DNA from: Paenibacillus_F sp047238265
Lineage (GTDB): Bacteria > Bacillota > Bacilli > Paenibacillales > NBRC-103111
Assembly: GCF_047238265.1 (NCBI RefSeq)
Contig: NZ_JBDFMM010000001.1
Location: 2,604,001 to 2,668,000 of the forward strand
Reading direction: 5' to 3'
DNA length: 64,000 nucleotides
Made by a program: the position numbers and the translations under genes. Positions 35,939-44,405 of the stretch are shown here, piece after piece (position 1 is the first letter of the stretch; each line of letters opens with the position of its first letter). A model generated the notes under the pieces. The model was not told the DNA's origin. It saw only the letters and a list, made by a program, of their open reading frames with translations, and ran no database searches.

Positions 35939-35979
35939 GTTTTATATTGAGTTTATTAAGAAAAGGAGTGTGTTGACAA

Positions 35980-36486
35980 ATGAGCAACCATCAGGCAGTC
36001 GAAATGTACAAATTTCACAATTGGGCGAACGAAACGATTTTCAAGCGGTTAAAAGAGCTTCCCGAAACGGTATACCGGCAGGAAATGACGAGCGTTTTTC
36101 CGACCGTCGCCAAATTGATGGCTCATATTTATTTCGTGGATCTGTGCTGGATTTATATTTTAGAGGGAGTGGATATGAGGAAGGCCACCGGGGATGCGCT
36201 CTCCCGGCAGGAAGAAATCGAGAAGCTGAGCCTGGAGGAGCTGGAGGCCGCCTATGAGCAAGTATCCCGGCGTTATGAGGACTGGATCGCTCAGGGACAG
36301 GATCTTGATCAGCGCTTTATGCTCGACAATCCGTATACGCGCAAACGGGATACGAGTTATGCCGAAGTTCTTTTCCAGGTGGCCAATCACGGAACGTACC
36401 ACAGGGGTAATCTTTCGGCTATGCTGCGCCAAATCGGCCAGTCTTCCGTTATGACCGAATATGCGTTATACTGGTATAATGAATAG
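35980..36486 (+). CDS. DinB-family protein
   Basis: A 168-residue four-helix bundle protein of the DinB/YfiT class. The three metal-site histidines are visible: in LMAHIYF (about 48) and in NHGTYHRGN (about 129 and 133). GGAG lies eleven bases before the ATG. Members include thiol transferases (bacillithiol-dependent) and proteins of unknown function. Probably controlled by the WYL regulator in front. Confidence 0.82.
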   Translation: MSNHQAVEMYKFHNWANETIFKRLKELPETVYRQEMTSVFPTVAKLMAHIYFVDLCWIYILEGVDMRKATGDALSRQEEIEKLSLEELEAAYEQVSRRYEDWIAQGQDLDQRFMLDNPYTRKRDTSYAEVLFQVANHGTYHRGNLSAMLRQIGQSSVMTEYALYWYNE

Positions 36487-36495
36487 GATAAAATG

Positions 36496-36521
36496 AGGAT
36501 GCGTCTGACGCGTCCTTTTTT
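36496..36521 (+). terminator. intrinsic terminator after DinB gene
   Basis: AGGATGCGT / ACGCGTCCT hairpin (one G-U pair) followed by seven T's. Confidence 0.75.
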
Positions 36522-36545
36522 TAATGTATAAAACGGTTAACCTGC

Positions 36546-36731
36546 CGGGATTCCCAGTTCATCGTGTCGACTCATTCTCCGATTCTGATGGCTTATCCCG
36601 ATTCTGTTATGTACCGCCTGTCTTCGGATGGAATCGAAGAGACAACGCTCGAGGAAACGGAGCATTACGTCATCATGAAGCAGTTTCTCAACAATAAAGA
36701 GACCATGCTGCGGGAGTTGTTCGGCGAATAG
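36546..36731 (+). pseudogene. 3' remnant of an AAA-family ATPase gene
   Basis: Reading in frame from 36546, the translation is RDSQFIVSTHSPILMAYPD, then SVMYRLSSDGIEETTLEETE, HYVIMKQFLNNKETMLRELF, ending GE and a stop codon at 36729. This is the exact C-terminal pattern of small AAA-type predicted ATPases (COG3910-like: the STHSPILMAYP switch segment and the LEETEHY...FLNN...ML..LF tail). The Walker motifs and everything before them are missing, there is no start or ribosome site, and a terminator sits directly upstream. It is the tail of a gene lost by deletion. Confidence 0.75.
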
Positions 36732-36893
36732 AAAGATAAGGGCAAGGAGGAACGGCAGCTTATAAATGGCGGCTGTCCTAAAGTTCTTGTGTTACGTTTG
36801 GAATTTTGGCACAATGATAGAATGTAAAGCTGGCATCCGCCCTTCGGCGAGGATGAAACCGGCTGATATGTTTTGCTGAAAAGAGGAGTACGA

Positions 36894-37955
36894 ATGAATA
36901 AACCATCCATCTATGGATTAACTTTTGATCAGTTGACCGCCTGGCTGCAGCCATACGGCCATAAGAAATTCCGGGCCTCCCAGATTTGGGACTGGCTGTA
37001 CCGTAAACGCGTGGCGAGTTTTGCCGAGATGACGGACGTGAATAAAGATTGCCTGGGACTGCTGGAAGAGCACTTTGTCCTTCAAACGATGGAGGAACAC
37101 GTAAAACAGGAATCTTCTGACGGGACCGTTAAGTTCCTGTTCCGGCTTTCCGACGGTAACCTTATCGAAACGGTGCTGATGAGGCACAAGTTCGGGTTAT
37201 CCGTCTGTGTCACGACCCAGGTCGGCTGCAATATCGGCTGCAGCTTCTGCGCGAGCGGCCTGCTTAAGAAGAGCCGGGACTTATCCGGCGGGGAAATCGT
37301 GGAACAGATCATGAAAGTCCAGTTTCACCTGGACAAGGCGGGCAAGGAAGAACGCGTAAGCCATGTCGTCGTGATGGGAATCGGGGAGCCGTTTGACAAT
37401 TTTGAAAATCTGTCCGATTTCCTGCGCGTCATTAAAGATCACAAAGGATTGGCGATCGGCGCGAGACATATCACGGTTTCCACAAGCGGACTCGCCGACA
37501 AAATCGTCGAGTTTGCCGATTCGGATCTCCAGGTGAACTTGGCGGTTTCGCTGCATGCGCCGAACAACGAGCTGCGTACGCGAATCATGAAAATCAACAA
37601 AGCGATCCCCATTGAGAAATTAATGGAAGCGATCGATTATTATTTGGGCAAAACGAACCGCAGACTGACTCTGGAGTATATTCTGCTAAAAGGCGTGAAC
37701 GATGCCCGGGAGCATGCGGAGGAACTGGCCGAATTGATCGGGGACCGCCGGCCGCTGGTTAACGTGAATCTCATTCCGTACAATCCGGTGGATGAGCACA
37801 GCCAGTATCAGCGGAGCGAGAAGGAATCCGTGCGCGCTTTTTACGATATTCTCAAGAAACAGAATGTGAGCTGCAGCGTGCGGCTGGAGCATGGAGCGGA
37901 TATTGACGCCGCCTGCGGACAGTTAAGAAGCAAGCAGATCAAAGCGACCGGATAA
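36894..37955 (+). CDS. rlmN: 23S rRNA/tRNA adenine C2 methyltransferase RlmN
   Basis: A 353-residue radical SAM enzyme that methylates A2503 of 23S rRNA. The cluster motif is CNIGCSFC, the second catalytic Cys is in DIDAACGQLR, and KFRASQIWDWLYRKRV plus ETVLMRHKFGLSVCVTTQVGC follow the RlmN pattern. ATG 36894 has AGAGGAG six bases upstream. It is closer to RlmN than to the resistance enzyme Cfr, although it lacks some residues of the usual bacillar copy (SGLLKKSRDL after the cluster), so it may be a second paralogue. Confidence 0.9.
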   Translation: MNKPSIYGLTFDQLTAWLQPYGHKKFRASQIWDWLYRKRVASFAEMTDVNKDCLGLLEEHFVLQTMEEHVKQESSDGTVKFLFRLSDGNLIETVLMRHKFGLSVCVTTQVGCNIGCSFCASGLLKKSRDLSGGEIVEQIMKVQFHLDKAGKEERVSHVVVMGIGEPFDNFENLSDFLRVIKDHKGLAIGARHITVSTSGLADKIVEFADSDLQVNLAVSLHAPNNELRTRIMKINKAIPIEKLMEAIDYYLGKTNRRLTLEYILLKGVNDAREHAEELAELIGDRRPLVNVNLIPYNPVDEHSQYQRSEKESVRAFYDILKKQNVSCSVRLEHGADIDAACGQLRSKQIKATG

Positions 37956-37963
37956 GGCATCAG

Positions 37964-37998
37964 AAAAGTCAGCAAAAGTCAGTAAAAAGTCAGTAAAA
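37964..37998 (+). repeat. short tandem repeat, unit AAAAGTCAGY
   Basis: AAAAGTCAGC, AAAAGTCAGT, AAAAAGTCAGT and a partial AAAATC in a row, between the rlmN stop codon and its terminator. Fourth example of this arrangement in the window. Confidence 0.75.
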
Positions 37999-38011
37999 TC
38001 GGACCGTATAC

Positions 38012-38045
38012 AAAAGGCGTATCCCGGAAGGGATACGCTTTTTTG
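38012..38045 (+). terminator. intrinsic terminator after rlmN
   Basis: GCGTATCCC GGAA GGGATACGC, preceded by AAAAG and followed by TTTTTT. Confidence 0.88.
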
Positions 38046-38385
38046 CGCATGAACGCGGCTTCGGTGTTTAATAGGGCGCTGCATGACGCGGCAGACAACA
38101 CGTGGAAGGAGAACCTATTCATGAATTCACTACAAGGAACCACGTGGTTATCAAATGGAGATTATAACCGAATATTACATTGACACATTCTTCCTGTATA
38201 GCTATTATAGAAACCAGAAGGATACCAGAGACAGAATAAGTATTCTTCCGGAGTCAATGAGAAAGGAGGAAGCTGACCGCGCGACTGCTTAAAGTATTTT
38301 ATGATAACGCTTACACTAAGGACATCTTTAATTTGGGAGCTTTTGTTGTAAGACCGCTTGTCAACCAACGGATGAAGGAGGAATT
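38046..38385 (+). other. leader region with tiny open frame and cre-like site
   Basis: No clear gene. A 20-codon frame at 38121-38183 (MNSLQGTTWLSNGDYNRILH) has AAGGAG nine bases upstream, but I do not recognise it. A cre-like site lies at 38302-38315. The rest is AT-rich. Confidence 0.4.
38302..38315 (+). promoter_or_regulatory. cre-like catabolite control site
   Basis: TGATAACGCTTACA fits the CcpA consensus TGWAANCGNTNWCA at all but one position. It lies 71 bp before the start of a large secreted protein gene. Confidence 0.55.
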
Positions 38386-41300
38386 ATGATGAAAAAAGGA
38401 AAGACACGCCGGCCCCTTCTCGTGTTTATGAGTCTGATGATGACACTCGCGGGCTGGAGCGGGGCCGCTTCGGCCGCGGATACTTCCGGTGCGGAAGCGT
38501 CTGCCGCGGTGCTTACGAGCAAGCTTGCCCAGAAAACATACGGCAGTCCGGAAGAGCTGCTCATTCCCAACAACTATACGGTAGCCGTATTCAACGGCGC
38601 GGCGGGCAAGGAAGACGGCCGCAACGTGCTGTATGCGACGAGTAAAGGAAAACCGGGCCATCTTAACGTCATCGATCTGGACGACTACAAGCTGCTGCGC
38701 AGCATTCCGATCGCTCCGTCCGAGAGCTCCTGGGCTCACACCGTGGCGCCTGACGGAACCTTGTTTCTGGCCGCGGACGGAGGCGGGGCCAGGCTCTGGA
38801 GCTATTCGCCCGTAACCCATACGCCCGTACAGGTCGCCCAATTCGACGGACAATCCGTACCGAACAGCATTACGACCGACGAGCAGGGCAGAGTGTACGT
38901 CGGTACGTATCCGGGCGGTAAAGTCTACCAATACGACCCGTCCACGAAGCAGACGAAGGATTACGGGCGCGTCATCGGACAGCTCGATTCCGAGTATGTC
39001 CGTTCCATCGCTTATCAGGGCGGCAGCGTATATGCCGGCACCGCTCATAAGCAGATCGTCCGCGTCAATCTGCAAACGGGCGCCAAGACGGACATAGCCG
39101 CTTCCTTGACGGTCAAAAACGATACGGTCTACGATCTGGATACGATCGACAACCGCTATCTGTTTGCCCGTTATACGGATGGGAGCGGTGTACCCGGCGA
39201 AGGGTACATCTACGATACACAAACGGAGTCGTGGCTGGACATCGAGCTTCAGAACGTGACCGGCCTTCACGCGACCGATTCTCAGAATGGAAAGCTTTAC
39301 TTTATGTCCGACAAGAAGCTGAAAACGTTCGATCTCGCCACCCATACGGTGGATGAAACCGGAATGGAGTACGGTACGGGGCTGAGGGGCGCGGACTGGG
39401 TCGAATTCACGAACAATCCCGATCTCCCGGGTAAAACGCTCGTTACAGTCCGTTATGACGGCGGTGTCACTTACCTGAACATCGACACGAAGCAGGTTAT
39501 CCAGAAGCCGCCCGTCATTCCGGGGCTGCCCGGCGTGGTCAACCGCCTGGCCGCCGTTTCTCCGACCCAATTGATAACAACGGGGTCGCAGGCGCGGTCG
39601 TCGCTGGTCGACTTGACGGACAACACGGCAAAGCCGTTCAGTATCGGCCAGGCGGACAGTGTGTACCCGATCGGGTCCAAAGTGTATATGGGCGTCTACC
39701 CCGAAGGCAGCCTGTTCGAGTACGATCTGACTAAGGAAGCGGGCGACAACAATCCCAAAAAGCTCGCGGTTCTGGAAAACGATCAGGAACGTCTGGTGAA
39801 CATGACAAGCGGACTCGGCAAGCTGTACATTTCGACGATCTCGGGGTACGGAACGCTCGGAGGTTCACTGACTGTGTATGATCCGGCTTCCGGCGAGCTT
39901 AAAGTGCACCGCAACGTCGTTCAAAATCAAAGTGTGCTCAGTACGACCTTCCACGACGGAAAAATTTTCGGCTCCACCACGATCCGGGGAGGACTCGGTT
40001 CCGAGCCTACGGAAGCGGAAGCCAAGATATTCGTATGGGACGCGGTAAAGGAGCAGAAAATAACCGAATTTCCGCTGAGGGTTCCGGGTTTGGACAAACC
40101 GATCTTCATCGGAGATCTCGCTGTCGGTCCGGACGGGCTTATCTGGGGCGCTTCCTATGAATATATTTTCGCGATCGACCCCCAAACTTACGAGGTCGTC
40201 AAAAGCAAAAAGATTTACCCGCAGCTCAACTTCACCCAGTGGGCGCACCATCCACTCCGCTGGTCCGAAGACGGACTTCTTTACGTCCTTTTCAACAACA
40301 AATTGACTGTCATTGATCCGGACACCCTGGAATTCCGGACGCTGGCGGATACTTCACGGTTCGATCTCGGCATGGACGGGAACTTGTATTTCACCGACCA
40401 GGCGACCAACACGATTCTGTACCGGATGGAAGTCGACGGGGAAGTGACGGAAGAACCGCCGGGCACGCCTCTTCCTGTCCGCAACGAAGGTTTTGAGGAG
40501 GGAGTCGTGAACAATGTCATTCCCGGATGGAGTCCGCTGTTTGCTGCCGGAACGGACTATTTCTACGGAGTCAGCGGGGACAGGAGCGTATCGGGCACGA
40601 AAAGCCTGAAAATCACCGACAAGCTGCGTACCGCTTCCGTCGCGCTTCAAAGCGACAAAATAACGGTCGAGCCGGGCGGAGATTACGAAGCGGGAGCGCA
40701 AATTTACATTGAATCGGGACAGCCGGGACTGATGCTCCGCTTCTTCGATGCCAATAACGCGACGATTTCGACGCTCGAAACGCATCTGGACGAATCAAGG
40801 CTGGCCCAGTGGCAGAAAGTCACGCTGAGGGGCAAGGCTCCCGCCGGTGCCGCTTACGCCCGCCTGATCGCGGTCACGAGCCGTTACAATATCGCCTCGG
40901 CGTATTACGATGATTTTTTCGTTCAGAAAAAAGAAGCGCTGGTCCCGTCAGCCTCGGCGTCGCTTCTTCCCGAGCCTAACGCGGACGGCTGGCTGAACCG
41001 GGATGCGGTCCTCCGCATCCGGGCTGACAACGCTTCGGCGGTGCGCTATTCGGCCGAGGGAGCCCAGTCCTCCGCCGAAGTGACCGTGAGCGGCAACGCG
41101 GCCGAAGTCTCCGTCGGCGCGGAAGGCGTAACCACGGTCACGTATTCGGCCATAGGTGCGTCGGGTATCCAGTCGCCGCCGGGAAAGGCCGTGGTCCGGC
41201 TCGATAAAACGGCACCTTCGGTAAAGTTTAACGCCGAAGCCGTTTATTCCGTGGACCGGACCATCGAGATCCGCTGCGCGGCGGAGGATGCTTTGTCCGG

Positions 41301-41673
41301 ACTGGCCGGCGATCCGTGCGCGCAGGCTTTGTTGAGCGCTCCGGCCTACAGCCGGGAACCCGGAAAGCACGAGATCAGCGTCACTGCCGCGGATAAGGCG
41401 GGCAACCGGAAGACGCTTGACTACACTTACGAGATTGCCGTCACATACGACGGAATGTGCTCCCTCGTCAAGCAGTTTACCCCGGACGACCATGGAACCG
41501 AGCTGGCTTTATGCGCCACCTTGACGGCCGCACGCAAAGCGGAAGAAAAAGGTGGGACAAAAGCGAAAGCGGCCGTGCTCCTCGCTTTTAACAAGCAGGT
41601 GGACGCATTCAGCGGCAGGAAGCTTACCGCCGAAGAGGCCGGAGTATTAAAAAAGCTGGCGGCATATTTATAG
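38386..41673 (+). CDS. large secreted beta-propeller protein with CBM-like and Ig-like domains
   Basis: A 1,095-residue secreted protein. Residues 1-30 are a signal peptide (MTLAGWSGAASAAD). Residues 45-690 are built of propeller-type blades (NVLYATSKGKPGHLNVIDLD, GRVYVGTYPGGKVYQYDP, DGLLYVLFNNKLTVIDPD). Residues 700-855 resemble a carbohydrate-binding beta-sandwich (NEGFEEGVVNNVIPGWSP). Residues 870-1015 are an Ig-like segment (TVTYSAIGASGIQS, DKAGNRKTLDYTYEI). The last 75 residues form a helical FIMAH-like end (FNKQVDAFSGRKLTAEEAG). No wall anchor. It probably binds or processes a polysaccharide outside the cell; no catalytic motif was recognised. A cre-like site upstream suggests glucose repression. 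Confidence 0.75.
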   Translation: MMKKGKTRRPLLVFMSLMMTLAGWSGAASAADTSGAEASAAVLTSKLAQKTYGSPEELLIPNNYTVAVFNGAAGKEDGRNVLYATSKGKPGHLNVIDLDDYKLLRSIPIAPSESSWAHTVAPDGTLFLAADGGGARLWSYSPVTHTPVQVAQFDGQSVPNSITTDEQGRVYVGTYPGGKVYQYDPSTKQTKDYGRVIGQLDSEYVRSIAYQGGSVYAGTAHKQIVRVNLQTGAKTDIAASLTVKNDTVYDLDTIDNRYLFARYTDGSGVPGEGYIYDTQTESWLDIELQNVTGLHATDSQNGKLYFMSDKKLKTFDLATHTVDETGMEYGTGLRGADWVEFTNNPDLPGKTLVTVRYDGGVTYLNIDTKQVIQKPPVIPGLPGVVNRLAAVSPTQLITTGSQARSSLVDLTDNTAKPFSIGQADSVYPIGSKVYMGVYPEGSLFEYDLTKEAGDNNPKKLAVLENDQERLVNMTSGLGKLYISTISGYGTLGGSLTVYDPASGELKVHRNVVQNQSVLSTTFHDGKIFGSTTIRGGLGSEPTEAEAKIFVWDAVKEQKITEFPLRVPGLDKPIFIGDLAVGPDGLIWGASYEYIFAIDPQTYEVVKSKKIYPQLNFTQWAHHPLRWSEDGLLYVLFNNKLTVIDPDTLEFRTLADTSRFDLGMDGNLYFTDQATNTILYRMEVDGEVTEEPPGTPLPVRNEGFEEGVVNNVIPGWSPLFAAGTDYFYGVSGDRSVSGTKSLKITDKLRTASVALQSDKITVEPGGDYEAGAQIYIESGQPGLMLRFFDANNATISTLETHLDESRLAQWQKVTLRGKAPAGAAYARLIAVTSRYNIASAYYDDFFVQKKEALVPSASASLLPEPNADGWLNRDAVLRIRADNASAVRYSAEGAQSSAEVTVSGNAAEVSVGAEGVTTVTYSAIGASGIQSPPGKAVVRLDKTAPSVKFNAEAVYSVDRTIEIRCAAEDALSGLAGDPCAQALLSAPAYSREPGKHEISVTAADKAGNRKTLDYTYEIAVTYDGMCSLVKQFTPDDHGTELALCATLTAARKAEEKGGTKAKAAVLLAFNKQVDAFSGRKLTAEEAGVLKKLAAYL

Positions 41674-41700
41674 AAGAAGCGGGGCAGCCGCAGCCCGGTC

Positions 41701-41734
41701 AAACGGACAGCCGAATTTTCGGCTGTCCGTTTTC
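41701..41734. terminator. intrinsic terminator
   Basis: AAACGGACAGCCGAA / TTCGGCTGTCCGTTT: a perfect stem of about 15 bp with T's in both directions. Confidence 0.88.
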
Positions 41735-41787
41735 TGCTGTTCGCATGTTTTCCGCGAAACCGGTGAACCGGTTCTTTTCCGGTTTTC

Positions 41788-42053
41788 TTACAGCCCGCCG
41801 GTCTGCCCGGTTTCACCGCGTTTTTGCGACACCGGATTCATACCGGCCGCGTGAAGAGGACCGTTGAAGGTCAGTCGGGTGAGGATGAGCGCCATTTCTC
41901 GGGGCGTTTCGCGACGCCCTCCCTGCAGCCATTCCTGAACAACGCTTGAGTGGGCAGAGTGAGGCAGGAAGCGTTTTCCTCCATCAGCTCAGTAGAGGCT
42001 TTCCGGATTCCATCTTTTGTCCGTATCGTATGGCGGTCTTTACCCGGCTGCAT
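41788..42053 (-). pseudogene. TetR-family regulator gutted by an internal deletion
   Basis: On the - strand, ATG 42053 (GAGGG just upstream) begins MQPGKDRHTIRTKDGIRKAS followed by TELMEENAS, the usual start of a TetR protein. Instead of the helix-turn-helix and ligand domain, a shifted frame then reads VVQEWLQGGRRETPREMALI followed by LTRLTFNGPLHAAG, ending KRGETGQTGGL and a stop at 41788, which is the usual C-terminal pattern of the same family. About 130 codons are missing between them and the two ends are out of frame. The helix-turn-helix is lost, so no repressor can be made. It is divergent from the FAD monooxygenase gene it probably once controlled. Confidence 0.75.
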
Positions 42054-42131
42054 TCGATCCCTCTTTTCCCGTATTTATGAACAAGCGGCAAATATGTGTG
42101 CATTAATCGTCACAACCCGCCTATGTGTTTA

Positions 42132-42161
42132 TTGTAGCGGACAACATTCCATGATTATAAT
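42132..42161 (+). promoter_or_regulatory. promoter of FAD monooxygenase gene
   Basis: TTGTAG (42132-42137), 18-bp spacer, TATAAT (42156-42161), in the divergent space between the broken tetR and the monooxygenase. Confidence 0.65.
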
Positions 42162-42254
42162 GAGCATAAAGAAGTTAATCAACATTGTGTTCATTAATGG
42201 GGACGAACGGAGGAAGAGGCAGATTCTACTCTTTTCAGACGGGAGGAGACTCAT

Positions 42255-43769
42255 ATGGAACAAGTTCTTATTGCCGGAGCCGGGCCTACCGGTCTGATGC
42301 TGGCCCTCCAGCTCGCTCGTTACGGGGTACCGTTTCGGATCATCGATAAAAATGAGGGACCCGGCCGGGCATCAAGGGCGATGGCGGTTACTTCGCGGAC
42401 GCTGGAATATTACCAGCAGTTGGGTTTGGCGGAGGAAATGGTGAGCCGGGGTATCAAGGTAGACCGGGGACACATTTGGACGGGAACCAAGCGGAAAGCA
42501 ACCCTTCCGTTCGGCAGGCTGGGGGAAGGGCTGAGCCCGTTTCCGTTCGTCTTCACGTTTCCTCAGGACGATCACGAGCGTCTGCTTATCGAGGCTTTGA
42601 AAGCGGAGTCCGCCGAAGTGGAATGGGATACGGAGCTGGTTTCTTTTGTACAAAAGGACGGAAGTGTCGAGGCGGTCTTAAAACATTCCGACAGAGAAGA
42701 GATCCACACGTTCCGCTATTTGTGCGGATGCGACGGCGCCCACAGCCGGGTGCGTAAAAGCATGGATAACCCGTTCGAAGGCGAGAAGTACGAACAAGAT
42801 TTTTACGTGGCGGACCTTCACGGGGAAGGCGGAATGTTTGCGGGCCGCAGCATGAGCATCAATTTCGGGGATGAGGAGTTCGCTCTTGTTTTCCCTGTGC
42901 GGAGCAGCGGAACTTACCGGCTGATCGGTGTCGTGCCTCCGGCTTTCCGGGATCGCGACCCTCTTTCCTTCGAGGATATGTACCCTTATTTTCAGCGTAA
43001 TCTCGGCCTCGGTACGGCTGAAGTCAACTGGTTCTCGAAGTATCACGTTCATCACCGCGTTGCGCGTCATTTCCGAGAAGGGAATGTATTTATTGCCGGC
43101 GATGCCGGCCATATCCACAGTCCCGCGGGCGGACAGGGCATGAACACGGGCATCGGCGATGCCGTAAATTTGGGCTGGAAGCTGGCTGCCGTCATGCAGA
43201 AGAGAGCGGACCCGTCCCTTCTCGATACTTACGAGGCCGAACGTCTTCCATTTGCAAAGCTTCTTGTGGATACGACGGACCGGGCTTTCAAAGCGGTAAT
43301 TTCCACAAGCCGGATAAGCAGACTCGTCAAAAAGCATCTTTTTCCTTATGCCGGCCCGTTCTTGTTCCGCAGTTCCGCCGTCCGCAGAAGATTGTACAGC
43401 GTGATCTCGCAAATCAGGATCACGTACCGGGGCAGCGCGCTTGCTGCCGGAGAAGCCGGAAAACTGCAGGGAGGTGATCGTCTGCCTTATGCGGAAGTAA
43501 ATTTCTCTCCGCTGCGGTCGATGGACTGGCAGCTTCATGTATATGGCAGAGCGGGGCGGCCTCTTCGCGATGCCGGGAAAGAGCTGCGGCTGCCTCTGCA
43601 TGAATTTCCGTGGAACCGCGAGACGGAGAATGCCGGATTCATCGAAGATGCCCTGTACCTGGTCCGGCCGGACGGCCATATCGGTTTCGTTAACACCGGT
43701 CAGGATACCGGATTGCTGCGCTCTTATCTGGCGAAGCATGAAATTGTCCCGGTTTCCGGCACGTCATGA
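42255..43769 (+). CDS. FAD-dependent aromatic monooxygenase (PheA/TfdB or Rox-like)
   Basis: A 504-residue class A flavin monooxygenase. It starts with the dinucleotide fold GAGPTGLMLALQLARYG, has the DG motif in CGCDGAHSRVR, and the FAD/ribityl motif FIAGDAGHIHSPAGGQGMN followed by TGIGDAVNLGWKLA. The C-terminal 130 residues are the thioredoxin-like end seen in this subfamily. It may hydroxylate an aromatic compound or drug, as Rox does rifampicin; the substrate is not known. GGGAGGAG lies seven to eight bases before the ATG. Next to it is a wrecked tetR gene, so it is probably expressed all the time. Confidence 0.88.
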   Translation: MEQVLIAGAGPTGLMLALQLARYGVPFRIIDKNEGPGRASRAMAVTSRTLEYYQQLGLAEEMVSRGIKVDRGHIWTGTKRKATLPFGRLGEGLSPFPFVFTFPQDDHERLLIEALKAESAEVEWDTELVSFVQKDGSVEAVLKHSDREEIHTFRYLCGCDGAHSRVRKSMDNPFEGEKYEQDFYVADLHGEGGMFAGRSMSINFGDEEFALVFPVRSSGTYRLIGVVPPAFRDRDPLSFEDMYPYFQRNLGLGTAEVNWFSKYHVHHRVARHFREGNVFIAGDAGHIHSPAGGQGMNTGIGDAVNLGWKLAAVMQKRADPSLLDTYEAERLPFAKLLVDTTDRAFKAVISTSRISRLVKKHLFPYAGPFLFRSSAVRRRLYSVISQIRITYRGSALAAGEAGKLQGGDRLPYAEVNFSPLRSMDWQLHVYGRAGRPLRDAGKELRLPLHEFPWNRETENAGFIEDALYLVRPDGHIGFVNTGQDTGLLRSYLAKHEIVPVSGTS

Positions 43770-43856
43770 ACAGGTAATCATCCGTCCCGGATGAACGTGC
43801 GGTCTTAGTGCCTGTGTATATCTCAGCCATATATAATAGAAGCAATTTGCGTGAAG

Positions 43857-43884
43857 GCCGTCCGGAGGGACGGCTTATTTTTTG
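43857..43884 (+). terminator. intrinsic terminator after FAD monooxygenase
   Basis: GCCGTCC GGAG GGACGGC followed by TTATTTTTTG. Confidence 0.75.
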
Positions 43885-44319
43885 TAAAATGTGAAACACG
43901 GCCGGATTAGTTTGGCAGCCTGTCGCGGGTGCCAGGCATAATCGCCATATGAATACTTCAAGCAAGATCGGCTTATTTTGCTAATGAGTCATAGGGCGTT
44001 TGAAAATCAGTGCGAGAATTTCCATTATATTGATTCGGGGTTTCTGCCGAGGATCAATTGCAGCCATTCTTGCTCAGGTCTTGTTTGCGGTTTCGATTGC
44101 AAGCAGAGAGAATGGCTTGTTTGCCCTGTCCATGCTGTCGGTCTAACTGGATCAAAAGGGAGCAGTTTTCTATGGAGACTCGGGTCCTGAAACGGACCCA
44201 GTCATCCGGGATTTCACTTGTTAGATGACGCATTTTCAGCAACTACGTCCGGCAGCCGTACAAATCCTTTCTTTTTTGTACAAAAAAGTTCTTGCTTTTG
44301 TCCATTGCCTAGGCAAAAA

Positions 44320-44362
44320 TTGTCGCTTAAACTGAACATTGTGATAATGAGAATCAATATCA
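44320..44362 (+). promoter_or_regulatory. promoter overlapped by Fur box, siderophore cluster 2
   Basis: TTGTCG (44320-44325), 17-bp spacer, GATAAT (44343-44348). The -10 lies inside TGATAATGAGAATCAATATC (from 44342), a Fur box with a few mismatches and a second overlapping 7-1-7 unit. Fur binding would block RNA polymerase directly. Confidence 0.75.
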
Positions 44363-44405
44363 CTGATAATTGTCTCACTAAATACTAAACTACAGGGTGG
44401 CAGGT

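Larger units (their letters stand above)
43770..44405. other. intergenic region before siderophore cluster 2
   Basis: No credible gene. It contains a terminator (43857-43884), a 6-bp hairpin GGGTCC/GGACCC near 44175-44193, and the Fur-controlled promoter (44320-44362). The remainder has no features I can support. Confidence 0.6.

Noticed and set aside
36894..37955. Cfr-type resistance methyltransferase
   Set aside because: N-terminal KFRASQIWDWLYRKRV and the SAM-domain pattern follow RlmN; Cfr-specific segments are absent.
38311..39570. A 419-codon - strand frame opposite the secreted propeller gene
   Set aside because: Arg/Gly/Val-rich shadow of the GC-rich + strand gene, with no start signal or recognisable domain.
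42255..43769. Monooxygenase as a siderophore cluster 2 gene
   Set aside because: A terminator and about 600 bp separate it from the Fur-controlled operon, and it has its own promoter beside a tetR remnant.
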